A stretch of 64,000 nt of DNA from Aliigemmobacter aestuarii (GCF_004799285.1 NZ_SSND01000001.1:496001-560000); one strand, 5' to 3'. Positions 35,022-43,799 are shown, counted from the stretch's first letter. Program-made: numbers and translations. Notes: generated by a model not told the origin, from the sequence alone.

Positions 35022-35732
35022 CTAGCGCAGCATCATCGGACCGGCGAGGAACGCGATCATTTCGCTTGTGACGGCCTCGGGCTGTTCCAGCGGCAAAAGA
35101 TGCCCCGCCCCCTCGATCTGGCGAACCGTGGCGAAAGGCATCAGATGGGCGGCGAACTGCTGGCGGCGCAGCGGCACAAGCCTGTCTTCGGCGCCCGCCA
35201 TGATCAGCGCGGGCAACCGGGCCGACCGCAGCACGCGCTGCTGATCGGGGCGACGCTGCATCGCGCGGCTCTGGCTGACAAAGACATCCGGCCCCAGCCC
35301 CCAAGCCATGTCACGCAGAAGCCTGAGGATCTCGGCCCTTTGCGGGCCGTCGGCCAGGCTGTTGTCCGGAATTTCCCCGGTCAGGGCCTCGTCCAGGCGG
35401 CCGGAGCGGGCGGCCACCATCCTCGGCTCGCGGGCGGCGGCGGCCTGGGGTGTCTCGCCCAGAGGGTCGGTCGACATCAGGATGACCCGCGTCACCCGCG
35501 CCATGGCCCGCCCCAGGATGGCCAGCGCCACATCCCCGCCAAGCCCCAGCCCGACAAGGGCGAAGCGGGGCGGCGCCACGGCAAGGATCGCGGCGGCCAG
35601 GTCGGTCACGGTCGCAGCCCCGGTCAGGGGCGCCACCATCACGGCCCGGTCGCGCGACAGGACCTTCATCTGATGCCGGTAAAGCCGGGCATCGCACATC
35701 ATTCCGGGGATCAAAAGGACGGGATCGGACAT
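35022..35732 (-). CDS. Alpha/beta-hydrolase-fold protein lacking the nucleophile
   Basis: 236 residues. Beta-strand/loop features of the fold are clear (LLIPGMMCDARLY, the oxyanion region; AEDRLVPL for the acid; EGAGHLLPLEQPE for the His). But the nucleophile elbow reads VGLGLGGD: residue 63, normally Ser, is Gly (GGG codon). The reading frame and codon use are intact. It may be a catalytically inactive, binding or regulatory homologue, or an enzyme using another residue. It is the last gene of a three-hydrolase operon. Confidence 0.8.
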   Translation of the reverse strand: MSDPVLLIPGMMCDARLYRHQMKVLSRDRAVMVAPLTGAATVTDLAAAILAVAPPRFALVGLGLGGDVALAILGRAMARVTRVILMSTDPLGETPQAAAAREPRMVAARSGRLDEALTGEIPDNSLADGPQRAEILRLLRDMAWGLGPDVFVSQSRAMQRRPDQQRVLRSARLPALIMAGAEDRLVPLRRQQFAAHLMPFATVRQIEGAGHLLPLEQPEAVTSEMIAFLAGPMMLR

Positions 35733-35735
35733 GTC

Positions 35736-36716
35736 TCAGAGCCCCCGCGCCCAGGTCAGGATCAGCTGGACCGTTTCCGCCGTCTGGCCGGGGCTCAGGA
35801 TGTCGCCCGCGATCACATGGGAATAGGGATCGTCCCCCGGTGCCATGTGGCGGCGTTCGACCTGCACCGGTCCGCCCCAGGCGCGGGCGACCTCGGCGGC
35901 GGCGTCCGGGTCGATCACCCGGTCATCGGGCGAGAACAGGAACAGCGCAGGGACCTGCGCCCGATCGAACGGCAGATCGCGCGCCGCACGGACCAGTGCC
36001 GCCATCGGGAACAGCGCAGTCGTGGGATAGCGCGTCGTCCACCAGCGGGCATGCGACTCGTTCTGGGGGGTGAAGCTGCGTTCGGCCCCGGCGACGACCG
36101 GCCCCCACCAGCGCGCCAAGGGCAGGTCGAGGATGCGCCCCGCGACCGACCGCAGCCCGAAGTTGGGTGAGATCATCACCACCCCGGCGAGGCCCTCGGA
36201 AGCCGCCGCGTCGGTCGCCGCAAAGCTGGCCAGCGTCGCCCCGGTCGAGGTCGCGATCAGGATCGTCCGGTCGCCGATCCGCCGCCCGATGGCCAGAGCC
36301 TCGGACAGGTCAGCGATCCAGTCATCGGCCCGCGCAGCGGCGAGCGCTGCGCCATCCTGCCCGTGCCCGGTCAAGCGCGCGAAGTAGAGGTTCGCGCCAA
36401 GACTTGCGGCAACGCGATCGGGAACGGGGCGGATTTCCTCGGACGTGGCGGAAAACCCGTGCAGGTAGACGACCGCGACGGGCGTCCTGCGGCCCGGTTC
36501 GACGGCCCAGACGATCCGCCGCTCCGCACCGGGTGTAATGTTCGAATTTTGCGATTCAGCTTCCTGAAGATATGAATCAATATCATCCGGCAAGGCATTG
36601 CCAAGATTTGTAATATTTTCACTTACATGATCGCGCGGAAAAAGAAACGACGCCGCAACAATTACAGAAAAAATGAAAACAAGACCACGACCCAGCCACT
36701 TGCCAAAAGACCTCAT
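35736..36716 (-). CDS. Membrane-anchored alpha/beta-hydrolase
   Basis: 326 residues. The N-terminus has a signal-anchor (GLVFIFSVIVAASFLF, residues 11-26), so the enzyme should face the periplasm. The hydrolase core starts at VYLHGFSATSEE; the nucleophile elbow is ATSTGAT, the acid is in FSPDDRVID and the His probably in PYSHVIAG. The DNA for residues 1-60 is AT-rich (36541-36600 is 24/60 G+C and 36601-36660 is 25/60), unlike the rest. The ATG overlaps the upstream stop as ATGA. Substrate unknown. Confidence 0.82.
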   Translation of the reverse strand: MRSFGKWLGRGLVFIFSVIVAASFLFPRDHVSENITNLGNALPDDIDSYLQEAESQNSNITPGAERRIVWAVEPGRRTPVAVVYLHGFSATSEEIRPVPDRVAASLGANLYFARLTGHGQDGAALAAARADDWIADLSEALAIGRRIGDRTILIATSTGATLASFAATDAAASEGLAGVVMISPNFGLRSVAGRILDLPLARWWGPVVAGAERSFTPQNESHARWWTTRYPTTALFPMAALVRAARDLPFDRAQVPALFLFSPDDRVIDPDAAAEVARAWGGPVQVERRHMAPGDDPYSHVIAGDILSPGQTAETVQLILTWARGL

Positions 36717-37465
36717 GCAGCACCTTTCCCAAGGATCTCGGTGAGAGCCGCCTCGATCAGCGCCAGGCAATCGGGCGTCGAAAAACGGTGATCCGCGCCC
36801 TTCACAAGGGTCAGCCGGATGTCCGGCCCTGTCAGGTGGTCCAGCAGCCTGAGGGCCACCGCCGGGGGCACATCGGCATCGGCCGTGCCCTGCAAGAGCC
36901 GCACCGGAAAGCCGCAGTTCAACGGGCTGCGCAGCACCAGCCGCCCGCGCCCTTCTTCGATCAGGCGGCGGGTGATGATGTAGGGTTCGTCCGAATATTC
37001 CGATGGCAATGCCACCTGACCCGCCTCGATCAGCGCGCGGCGCTGGATCTCGGAAAAGCCCGCCCACATGCTGTCTTCGGTGAAGTCGGGGGCGGCGGCG
37101 ATCCCGACAAGGCCCACGATGCGGTCCGGGATCGTCCGGGCCAGCAGAAGCGAGATCCAGCCCCCCATCGACGAACCGACAAGGACCTGCGGCCCCGTCG
37201 TCAATGCGATGATCGCGGCCAGCGCATCCTCGAACCAGTCGCCGATCGCCCCGTCCAGGAATTCGCCCGAGGATTGCCCGTGCCCCGAATAATCGAAGCG
37301 CAGGAAGGCGCGGCCGGTCCGTTCGGCCCAGGCCTGCAAGGCAAGCGCCTTTGTGCCCTCCTTGTCGGACCGGAAGCCGCCAAGAAACACCACCCCCGGC
37401 CCGGATCCGTGCAGGCGGTCATGGGCGATGCGGCGGCCTTGCGGCGTGGTCAGGAATTCGGTCAT
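36713..37465 (-). CDS. Alpha/beta-hydrolase, ABHD10/BEM46-like
   Basis: 250 residues. The core is VVFLGGFRSDKEGTKA, RFDYSGHGQSSG, the nucleophile elbow VGSSMGGW and GADHRFS for His. It resembles the ABHD10-type acyl-protein thioesterase/esterase group. The start at 37465 opens at MTEFLTTPQGRRIAHD; the frame stays open far upstream, but only as the complement of thrS. It is the first gene of a tight operon of three hydrolases, coupled to the next by ATGA. Confidence 0.85.
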   Translation of the reverse strand: MTEFLTTPQGRRIAHDRLHGSGPGVVFLGGFRSDKEGTKALALQAWAERTGRAFLRFDYSGHGQSSGEFLDGAIGDWFEDALAAIIALTTGPQVLVGSSMGGWISLLLARTIPDRIVGLVGIAAAPDFTEDSMWAGFSEIQRRALIEAGQVALPSEYSDEPYIITRRLIEEGRGRLVLRSPLNCGFPVRLLQGTADADVPPAVALRLLDHLTGPDIRLTLVKGADHRFSTPDCLALIEAALTEILGKGAA

Positions 37466-37714
37466 GCGGCCCCCGGTTACATTCGTTCCGTCTATACCGC
37501 GCCACGGCCCCATCGGCCAGAGCCTGGGCGATCGTCCAGGCTTTTCGCGCGGGCAGGCGCGCCCCCGGCCCCGCCGCGCGGGGGGCCATGCGGGGCGGCC
37601 TTCGGCGGCCAAGGCCATGCCCCGATTGACTTTCCCCGCGCGAGGGCGCATTGAGCGGCCGACATAACCCGCAACCGGGCGTTCCGTGGGCGCCAAACCG
37701 ACGAGGAGGACGAC

Positions 37715-39664
37715 ATGTCCCAGATCACCCTCACCTTTCCCGATGGCAACAAGCGCGACTTTTCCGCCGGCGTGACCCCGGCCGAAGTGGCCGCCTCCAT
37801 TGCCACGTCGCTGGCGAAATCGGCGATCTCGGCGCAGGTGAACGGCGCGCATTGGGATCTGCAATGGCCGATCCCGTCGGACGCGACCATCGCCATCAAC
37901 ACGCTGAAGGACGATGCCCCGGCGCTGGAACTGATCCGGCACGATCTGGCGCATATCATGGCCCGCGCCGTGCAGGAGCTTTGGCCGGATGTGAAGGTCA
38001 CCATCGGCCCCGTGATCAAGGACGGCTGGTATTACGACTTCGACCGCGAGGAACCGTTCACGCCCGAGGACCTGGGCGCGATCGAAAAAAAGATGAAAGA
38101 GATCATCAACGCCCGCGATCCGGTCAGGACCGAGGTCTGGGATCGCGCCCGCGCCATCGCCTATTACGAAGAGCGCGGCGAACCCTTCAAGGTGGAACTG
38201 GTTCAGGCGATCCCCGATGATGGCCAGCCGATCCGCATGTACTGGCACGGTCCCTGGCAGGACCTGTGCCGCGGCCCGCATCTGCAACACACAGGGCAGG
38301 TTCCGGCGGATGCGTTCAAGCTGATGCATGTGGCGGGCGCCTACTGGCGCGGCGACGCGAAGAACAAGCAGTTGCAGCGCATCTATGGCGTGGCCTTCAA
38401 GAACCGCGAGGATCTGAAGGCCCATCTGACCATGCTTGAGGAAGCCGCCAAGCGCGACCACCGCAAGCTGGGCCGCGAGATGGACCTCTACCACATGCAG
38501 GAAGAGGCGCCCGGTCAGGTCTTCTGGCATCCGAACGGCTGGACGATCTACACCACACTTCAGGATTACATGCGCCGTCAGCAGAAGCGCGGCGGCTATG
38601 TCGAGGTGAACACGCCCCAGGTGGTGAACCGCAAGCTGTGGGAAGCCTCGGGCCACTGGGCCAACTATCAGGAAAACATGTTCATCGTCGAGGTGGACGA
38701 GGAACACGCCCGCGAAAAGACGATCAACGCGCTGAAGCCGATGAACTGCCCCTGCCATGTGCAGATCTTCAACGTGGGGCTGAAATCCTATCGCGACCTG
38801 CCCTTGCGGATGGCGGAATTCGGATCCTGCGCGCGCTATGAACCTTCGGGCGCGCTGCACGGGATCATGCGGGTGCGCGGCTTCACGCAGGATGACGCGC
38901 ATATCTTCTGCCGCGAGGACCAGATCGAAAGCGAAACGAAGCGCTTCATCGAATTCCTGTCGGCGATCTATCGCGACCTGGGGTTCGAAAGCTTCAAGAT
39001 CAAATTCTCGGACCGCCCGGAAAACCGGGCCGGGTCGGATGATGTCTGGGACCGGGCCGAGGCGGCGCTGGCCAATGCGACCCGCGCGGCGGGCTACGAT
39101 TTCATCATGAACCCCGGCGAAGGTGCCTTTTATGGCCCGAAGCTGGAATTCGTGCTGACCGATGCGATCGGGCGGGACTGGCAATGCGGCACGCTTCAGG
39201 TGGATTTCGTGCTGCCCGAACGGCTGGACGCGAATTTCGTCGCCGAAGACGGGATGAAGCATCGCCCGGTGATGCTGCATCGCGCCACCCTGGGCAGTTT
39301 CGAACGCTTCATCGGCATCCTGATCGAAAGCCACGCGGGCAAGCTTCCGTTCTGGCTGGCGCCGCGTCAGGTGGTGGTGGCCTCGATCGTGTCGGATGCC
39401 GATCCCTTCGTGGCCGAGGTCGTTTCGGCCCTGACGGCAGCGGGCGTGCGGGCCGAAGCAGACACTCGCAATGAAAAGATCAACTACAAGGTCCGCGAAC
39501 ATTCCGTGGGCAAGGTTCCCGTGATCCTGGCCGTGGGCATGAAGGAAGTCGAAGAGCGAACTGTTTCAGTCCGCCGCCTTGGTGAAACGCGGACTGAAAC
39601 GAAATCGCTGGATCAGATTGTAGCCGAACTGACGGCCGAGGCGCTTCCGCCAGACCTGCGCTGA
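37715..39664 (+). CDS. thrS: Threonyl-tRNA synthetase
   Basis: 649 residues. It charges tRNA-Thr. In order: TGS domain ([20 protein letters not shown]), the editing domain with [17 protein letters not shown] and the HLQHTG/C-x-R motif, and the class II catalytic domain with motif 2 around [19 protein letters not shown]. Zn-ligand MNCPCHV and the C-terminal anticodon-binding domain ([14 protein letters not shown]) complete it. GACGAGGAGG precedes the start. A strong terminator follows. Confidence 0.98.
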   Translation: MSQITLTFPDGNKRDFSAGVTPAEVAASIATSLAKSAISAQVNGAHWDLQWPIPSDATIAINTLKDDAPALELIRHDLAHIMARAVQELWPDVKVTIGPVIKDGWYYDFDREEPFTPEDLGAIEKKMKEIINARDPVRTEVWDRARAIAYYEERGEPFKVELVQAIPDDGQPIRMYWHGPWQDLCRGPHLQHTGQVPADAFKLMHVAGAYWRGDAKNKQLQRIYGVAFKNREDLKAHLTMLEEAAKRDHRKLGREMDLYHMQEEAPGQVFWHPNGWTIYTTLQDYMRRQQKRGGYVEVNTPQVVNRKLWEASGHWANYQENMFIVEVDEEHAREKTINALKPMNCPCHVQIFNVGLKSYRDLPLRMAEFGSCARYEPSGALHGIMRVRGFTQDDAHIFCREDQIESETKRFIEFLSAIYRDLGFESFKIKFSDRPENRAGSDDVWDRAEAALANATRAAGYDFIMNPGEGAFYGPKLEFVLTDAIGRDWQCGTLQVDFVLPERLDANFVAEDGMKHRPVMLHRATLGSFERFIGILIESHAGKLPFWLAPRQVVVASIVSDADPFVAEVVSALTAAGVRAEADTRNEKINYKVREHSVGKVPVILAVGMKEVEERTVSVRRLGETRTETKSLDQIVAELTAEALPPDLR

Positions 39665-39690
39665 TCTCGAACACTTTGAAAACAAATGAA

Positions 39691-39724
39691 AACGCCGGAT
39701 CCCATCCGGCGTTTTTTATTTTTG
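39691..39724 (+). terminator. Rho-independent terminator of thrS
   Basis: Perfect 10-bp stem (39691-39700 with 39704-39713), CCC loop and a run of T residues interrupted by one A. It separates thrS from the bufferin cluster, so the latter needs its own promoter. Confidence 0.93.
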
Positions 39725-39757
39725 CGGCATTGCGGCGCGACCTTGCCGCAGATGCCG
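39725..39757. repeat. Inverted repeat after the thrS terminator
   Basis: Arms of 12 and 13 bases (39725-39736 and 39745-39757) pair perfectly apart from one bulged G, around an 8-base loop. It starts one base after the thrS terminator tail. It could be an mRNA hairpin or a protein-binding site; it does not encode anything. Confidence 0.6.
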
Positions 39758-39836
39758 AAACGCTCACGGCGGCGTCAAGCACGGGTCTGTGATTGGCCGG
39801 TGAGGCAATCCGCCGCATACGACTGGAGGTGTCGCA

Positions 39837-39854
39837 ACAGTGCGGCATCACTGT
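39837..39854. promoter_or_regulatory. 18-bp palindrome upstream of bufA
   Basis: ACAGTG (39837-39842) and CACTGT (39849-39854) form a perfect 6-6-6 inverted repeat, 31 bases before the bufA ATG and close to the ribosome site. It is a plausible operator or leader hairpin. No regulator for it lies in the window. Confidence 0.45.
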
Positions 39855-39885
39855 GAAATCAACCAGTCAACCAAGGGAATTCCTC

Positions 39886-40179
39886 ATGTCTCAGCACGTC
39901 AAGACCCTCGCCGTGGCGGGCGCTCTGGCAGCCGCTCTTTCGGCGACCGTGACCCCGGCCACCGCCCAGGACGCCAACGAAAAATGCTTTGGCGTTTCGC
40001 TGGCCGGTCAGAACGATTGCGCTGCCGGCCCGGGTACGAGCTGCGCCGGCACCTCGACCGTGGACTATCAGGGCAACGCCTGGAAGCTCGTGCCGACCGG
40101 CACCTGCGCGACGATGGAACTGCCCGACGGTCGGATGGGCAGCCTCGAAGCGCTCGACCGTGATCTGCCGCAAGGTTGA
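39886..40179 (+). CDS. bufA: Bufferin-type precursor peptide (DUF2282)
   Basis: 97 residues. A Sec signal peptide runs to TPATA, with cleavage before Gln28. The mature part carries four cysteines, at 34, 45, 53 and 74, in the DUF2282 pattern: [30 protein letters not shown]. Bufferins (BufA1 of Caulobacter) are copper-sequestering RiPPs whose cysteines are partly converted to thiooxazoles by the neighbouring DUF692 enzyme. A 20-residue tail follows the last Cys. ATG 39886 is set by AAGGGA seven bases upstream and by the signal peptide; the frame is open further upstream. Confidence 0.92.
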   Translation: MSQHVKTLAVAGALAAALSATVTPATAQDANEKCFGVSLAGQNDCAAGPGTSCAGTSTVDYQGNAWKLVPTGTCATMELPDGRMGSLEALDRDLPQG

Positions 40180-40238
40180 TGCAGCCTTCCCTTCCGGCCC
40201 TATGCCGGAAGGGAGCTTTCCGATTAAAGAGGTCGCCG

Positions 40239-41105
40239 ATGTTCGATGAAGCCCCGCTCCGCCATCTGCCCGCCATGCCCGGTGTCGGCTACAAGCCGCA
40301 GCATTTCGCCGCGATCCTTCAGGACCCTGCCCCGGTCGGCTGGCTGGAAATCCATGCCGAGAACTACATGGGCGACGGCGGCCGCCCGCTGGCGCAGTTG
40401 CGCCACCTGGCCGAACGGTTTCCTCTTTCCGTGCATGGTGTGGGCCTGTCGATTGGCGGCGAGGGACGGCTTGACCCCGACCACCTCGCGCGGCTCAAGC
40501 GGCTGTGCGACTGGCTGAAGCCTGCCAGCTTTTCCGAACATCTGGCGTGGTCGACCCATGAGGGCGCCTTTTTGAACGATCTGTTGCCGCTGCCCTACAC
40601 GGCCCGCACGCTTGACCGCGTGGCCGGGCACATCGACGAGGTGCAGGACACCCTGGGCCGCCGGATGCTTCTGGAAAACCCGTCCACCTATCTGGCCTTC
40701 GCCGAGACCGAGATGGACGAGATCGACTTCCTGACCGAGATCGCCCGCCGCACGGGCTGTGGCCTGCTTCTGGATGTCAACAACGTCCATGTCAGCTGCA
40801 CCAACCAGGGCTGGGACACGGACGCCTATATCGACCGGTTCCCGCTGCATCTGGTGGGCGAGGTTCATCTGGGCGGGCATGACGTGGATGCAGACGATCA
40901 CGGCGCCCCCCTGCTGATCGACAGCCACGGGGCCGAAGTGGCTGATCCGGTCTGGCGGCTTTACGCGCGCAGCATCGCCCGCGGCGGCGCGCTGCCGACG
41001 CTGATCGAATGGGACAATGACGTGCCCGACTGGCCCACGCTCGCGGCCGAGGCCGCCCGCGCCGCCGCAATCATGGGCGCCGTTATGGCCGGGGGGCGGG
41101 CATGA
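40239..41105 (+). CDS. bufB: DUF692 multinuclear iron oxygenase (bufferin maturase)
   Basis: 288-residue TIM-barrel protein of the MbnB/BufB (MNIO) family. Metal-site motifs lie in order: [10 protein letters not shown] (residues 35-44), [10 protein letters not shown] (64-73), SFSEHLAWS (98-105), LLENPSTYL (144-152), [11 protein letters not shown] (176-186), GEVHLGGH (207-214) and [10 protein letters not shown]. These should bind two or three irons and oxidise the peptide cysteines in the cytoplasm before export. ATG 40239 follows AAAGAGGT. It overlaps the next gene by ATGA. Confidence 0.95.
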   Translation: MFDEAPLRHLPAMPGVGYKPQHFAAILQDPAPVGWLEIHAENYMGDGGRPLAQLRHLAERFPLSVHGVGLSIGGEGRLDPDHLARLKRLCDWLKPASFSEHLAWSTHEGAFLNDLLPLPYTARTLDRVAGHIDEVQDTLGRRMLLENPSTYLAFAETEMDEIDFLTEIARRTGCGLLLDVNNVHVSCTNQGWDTDAYIDRFPLHLVGEVHLGGHDVDADDHGAPLLIDSHGAEVADPVWRLYARSIARGGALPTLIEWDNDVPDWPTLAAEAARAAAIMGAVMAGGRA

Positions 41106-41842
41106 CAGGCCAGGCCGAATTCCACGCCGCCCTTCTGGACCCCGAACGCCCGGTCCCGCCCGGCCTGATCGATCCCGCGAGGCGTCCTGCGGGCCGTCGG
41201 TTCGATGTCTATCGCAACAATGTGGCCGTCAGCCTGACCAAGGCGCTGGAACAGGGATTCCCGTTGCTTCGGGATCTTTTGGGGACCGAGTTCTTTCAGG
41301 CGATGGCCGGGGTCTTCCTGCGCGCCCATCCCCCGCAAAGCCGGATGCTGATGTTTTACGGCGCCGAGATGCCCGCTTTCCTGACCGGCTTTCCGCCGGT
41401 GGCGCACCTGCCCTATCTGGCGGATGTCGCGCGGCTGGAACTGGCGTTGCGCGAAAGCTATCACGCGGCCGATGCGGCCCCCCTCGCCCATTCGGATCTG
41501 GCCGACCTGTCGGCCGAGGAGTTCATGGCCGCCCGCTTTGGCCTTTCCCCCGCGCTTCGGCTGATCCGGTCCGACTGGCCCGTCCATGGCATCTGGTCCG
41601 CTCATGCGCGGGGCACGCCCGCCCCGTCCGCGCGCAGGCCGGAGGATGTGGTGATCCTGCGTCCCGGCCTTGATCCGGCGCCGCATCTGCTGCCGGCGGG
41701 CGGGGCCGCGTTCATCACGGCACTGGCCGCTGGCGCGACCGTGGCCGAAGCGCTGGAGGCGGCCGGGCCGCTTCCGGACCTGAGCGGCCTTCTTTCCATC
41801 CTGATCGGGGGCGGTGCCCTCACCGCACTGACAAGGGAGTGA
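41102..41842 (+). CDS. bufC: DUF2063 partner protein of the MNIO enzyme
   Basis: 246 residues. The N-terminal DUF2063 domain is marked by [34 protein letters not shown] and [20 protein letters not shown]. The C-terminal part (from about 150) is a mixed domain with HGIWSAHA. Such proteins (MbnC/BufC/HvfC-like) bring precursor and DUF692 enzyme together. It is translationally coupled to bufB and five bases from bufD. Confidence 0.92.
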   Translation: MTGQAEFHAALLDPERPVPPGLIDPARRPAGRRFDVYRNNVAVSLTKALEQGFPLLRDLLGTEFFQAMAGVFLRAHPPQSRMLMFYGAEMPAFLTGFPPVAHLPYLADVARLELALRESYHAADAAPLAHSDLADLSAEEFMAARFGLSPALRLIRSDWPVHGIWSAHARGTPAPSARRPEDVVILRPGLDPAPHLLPAGGAAFITALAAGATVAEALEAAGPLPDLSGLLSILIGGGALTALTRE

Positions 41843-41846
41843 TCCG

Positions 41847-42374
41847 ATGATCGCAACACTTTACAATCGGCTCGCCGCCGAGATCGAACGCCTGTCCGCC
41901 CCGACCCTGCCCACCTTGGCACGGATCGTCTTTGCCGGGGTGCTGTTGATGTATTTCTGGGGATCGGGCACGACCAAGCCCGGCCCCGGCCTTTTCGGCG
42001 TGCTGTCGCCCTCGTTGGGGGCCTATGCCCAGATCTTTCCCCGCGCGATGGAGGCGGCGGGCTATGATCCGGGACAACTGGGGCTGTTCCACCGCCTGGT
42101 TGTGGTGGCGGGGACGCTGGCCGAATTCATCCTGCCCACGCTGATCATCCTGGGGCTGTTCACGCGGCTCGCCGCAGTTGGAATGATCGGCTTTGTCGTG
42201 GTGCAGAGCGCGACCGACATCATCGGCCATGGCGTGCCCTGGGGCGCGTGGTTCGACCGGCTGCCCGATGCCGTCATCCTTGATCAGCGGGCGCTGTGGA
42301 TCCTGCTGCTGCTTGTGCTTGTGGCCAAGGGCGCCGGGCCCCTTTCGGCCGACCGGATGCTGGGTCTGCGCTAG
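41847..42374 (+). CDS. bufD: DoxX-family membrane protein of the bufferin cluster
   Basis: 175 residues with four hydrophobic segments (about 22-41, 80-103, 108-128 and 150-166), and the DoxX-type LARIVFAGVLLMYFWGSG and LAEFILPTLIILGLFTRLAA. DoxX proteins commonly close DUF2282/DUF692/DUF2063 operons; a role in quinone-linked redox or export is only proposed. Its GAGTGATCCG site overlaps the bufC stop. Confidence 0.88.
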   Translation: MIATLYNRLAAEIERLSAPTLPTLARIVFAGVLLMYFWGSGTTKPGPGLFGVLSPSLGAYAQIFPRAMEAAGYDPGQLGLFHRLVVVAGTLAEFILPTLIILGLFTRLAAVGMIGFVVVQSATDIIGHGVPWGAWFDRLPDAVILDQRALWILLLLVLVAKGAGPLSADRMLGLR

Positions 42375-42400
42375 CGGGGTTGGGCCTGCGCTAGTGCGGG
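42361..42400. repeat. 20-bp imperfect tandem duplication at converging stop codons
   Basis: 42361-42380 and 42381-42400 match at 16 of 20 bases. Copy 1 contains the bufD stop TAG; copy 2 contains the CTA complementary to the stop of the opposing membrane-protein gene. Confidence 0.7.
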
Positions 42401-42747
42401 TCGGGCTGGCGCGCGGCGAGTGCGAGGATCGCGCCCAGCATGCACATCCCGATCGGGAACATGGTGAAGACGCCAAAGCCAAAGGCATACCACACCAGCA
42501 CCCCCGCCACTGCCAGAAGCGCCGCCGCGACCATATTGGCCGACCGCGCCATCGCCCCGCCCGCAATCGCCAGGATCGGCGCGAGGAACCCGGCTGCCTT
42601 GATCAGCGCCGGGTTCTGCACCTGCGTGGCCAGATCCGGCACTTCGCCATAGGTGTCGATGAAGACGGTATAGCCATAGCCGAAGAACCCGATCACCATG
42701 GCCCAGAGGCCGCCGATGATGCCCAGAACGAGTGCCGCGTTGCGCAT
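42391..42747 (-). CDS. Small four-TM membrane protein
   Basis: 118 residues. Hydrophobic spans lie at about 4-24, 54-70, 73-91 and 94-112, with a GIIGGLWAMVIGFFGYGY opening and a soluble loop (FIDTYGEVPDLATQVQNPAL). I cannot assign it beyond a DUF4064-like look. ATG 42747 has AGGA nine bases upstream; an in-frame codon at 42822 would add a basic tail unlike a membrane start. It converges on bufD with stop codons 16 bases apart and may or may not be linked to copper handling. Confidence 0.7.
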   Translation of the reverse strand: MRNAALVLGIIGGLWAMVIGFFGYGYTVFIDTYGEVPDLATQVQNPALIKAAGFLAPILAIAGGAMARSANMVAAALLAVAGVLVWYAFGFGVFTMFPIGMCMLGAILALAARQPDPH

Positions 42748-42947
42748 GAATTTCTTTCCTGCCTTTCGCGCCGCCGAAGGCCGTCCTTTCGCGACGCTTG
42801 ATTTACTTGGGCGTTCTGGCATGATTTTTCCAGTGACGACAGACTTTCCGACCGCCTCCTGTCTCTGGCAGCAAGACGACCAAGAAAGACCTGCTGCACG
42901 GCCCGGCGCAATCCCGCGATCCGGGAAGACTGAAGAGGAGATGCGGA

Positions 42948-43154
42948 ATGCCGACCGGCACCGTCAAATGGTTCAATGCCACCAAGGGTTATGGCTTCAT
43001 CGCCCCCGATGATGGCGGCAAGGATGTGTTCGTGCATATCTCGGCGGTGGAACGCGCCGGACTCAAGGGCCTGAACGACAATCAGAAGATCGGCTACGAA
43101 CTTCAGGCGGGCCGCGACGGTCGCGCCTCGGCCAGCGACCTGAAACTGCTCTGA
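42948..43154 (+). CDS. cspA: Cold-shock-domain protein
   Basis: 68-residue OB-fold single-strand nucleic-acid-binding protein. The RNP1 motif is KGYGFIAPDD and RNP2 is DVFVHISAVE, after GTVKWFNATK. Single domain, typical length. A 200-base leader separates it from the divergent membrane-protein gene, long enough for the structured 5' UTR used by cold-shock mRNAs. GAGGAG lies upstream of the ATG. Confidence 0.96.
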   Translation: MPTGTVKWFNATKGYGFIAPDDGGKDVFVHISAVERAGLKGLNDNQKIGYELQAGRDGRASASDLKLL

Positions 43155-43207
43155 TCAGCCTCGGGCACCGGAAACGGAAGCCCAACCCCCTGATTCCGAA
43201 CGGAATT

Positions 43208-43240
43208 CCGGCCCACCCCGCCCGGTGGGCCGGTTCATTT
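43208..43240. terminator. Terminator hairpin between cspA and the convergent ArsC-like gene
   Basis: Perfect 10-bp stem (43208-43217 with 43224-43233), 6-base loop, followed on the plus strand by TTCATTT. It touches the stop codon of the opposing gene, so it may serve both directions weakly. Confidence 0.6.
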
Positions 43241-43561
43241 CAGCAGGCTCGCCTGCACCGCCTCATCCCAGCCGAGGTAAAGCGCCCCGTCCGCCTCGAT
43301 CACCGGGCGCTTCATCACCGTGGGGGCCTCGGCGATCTGCACCTCGGCCTCGGACGCCTTCAGGAAATCGTTGAATCCCCGGTAGGTGGTTGACGTCCGG
43401 TTGATCAGCCGGTCGCCGAATTCCGCCACCAGACGGGCGATCTCGGTCGCGGTCAGCGGGTCGCGGCGGATGTCGCGGAAGCTGACGGAATGTCCCGCCG
43501 CTTCCAGCGCCTTCTGCGCCTTCTTGCAGGTATCGCAAGTGGGAATGCCGTAGAGAATCAT
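43235..43561 (-). CDS. ArsC/Spx-family reductase-like protein
   Basis: 108 residues, thioredoxin fold. The N-terminal YGIPTCDTCKKA has a C-x-x-C, as in Spx/YffB-type proteins. SFRDIRRDPLT and the KRPVIE cis-Pro region follow. It is more like YffB/Spx-type glutathione-linked reductases than true arsenate reductase. ATG 43561 has GAAAGG nine bases upstream; the TTG at 43570 is less likely. No arsenic genes are near. Confidence 0.87.
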   Translation of the reverse strand: MILYGIPTCDTCKKAQKALEAAGHSVSFRDIRRDPLTATEIARLVAEFGDRLINRTSTTYRGFNDFLKASEAEVQIAEAPTVMKRPVIEADGALYLGWDEAVQASLLK

Positions 43562-43799
43562 GTGCCGCAACCTTTCGTGCCTGGGGCGGGTCCGGGGCTT
43601 CAGTCGCCGCCGGATCGGCCGTTGGCGACAGGATTACGGGGCGCGCGCGCCGCTTGCAAGGTGCCGGGCGGGCGGGGCCTTGGCCCGATCACGGCAGGCT
43701 GGCGCGGGATGACATCCGCGTGATCGGGCGATCCGTCGGGCGCGCCGGGCCGTAATGCCCTGCACTTGACTGTCATCAACCGACATGGGGGGAAACGAG

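Noticed and set aside
37466-39502. Minus-strand extension that would make the ABHD10-like protein 929 residues
   Set aside because: The extra part is the complement of thrS and unlike any hydrolase; the family N-terminus is at 37465.
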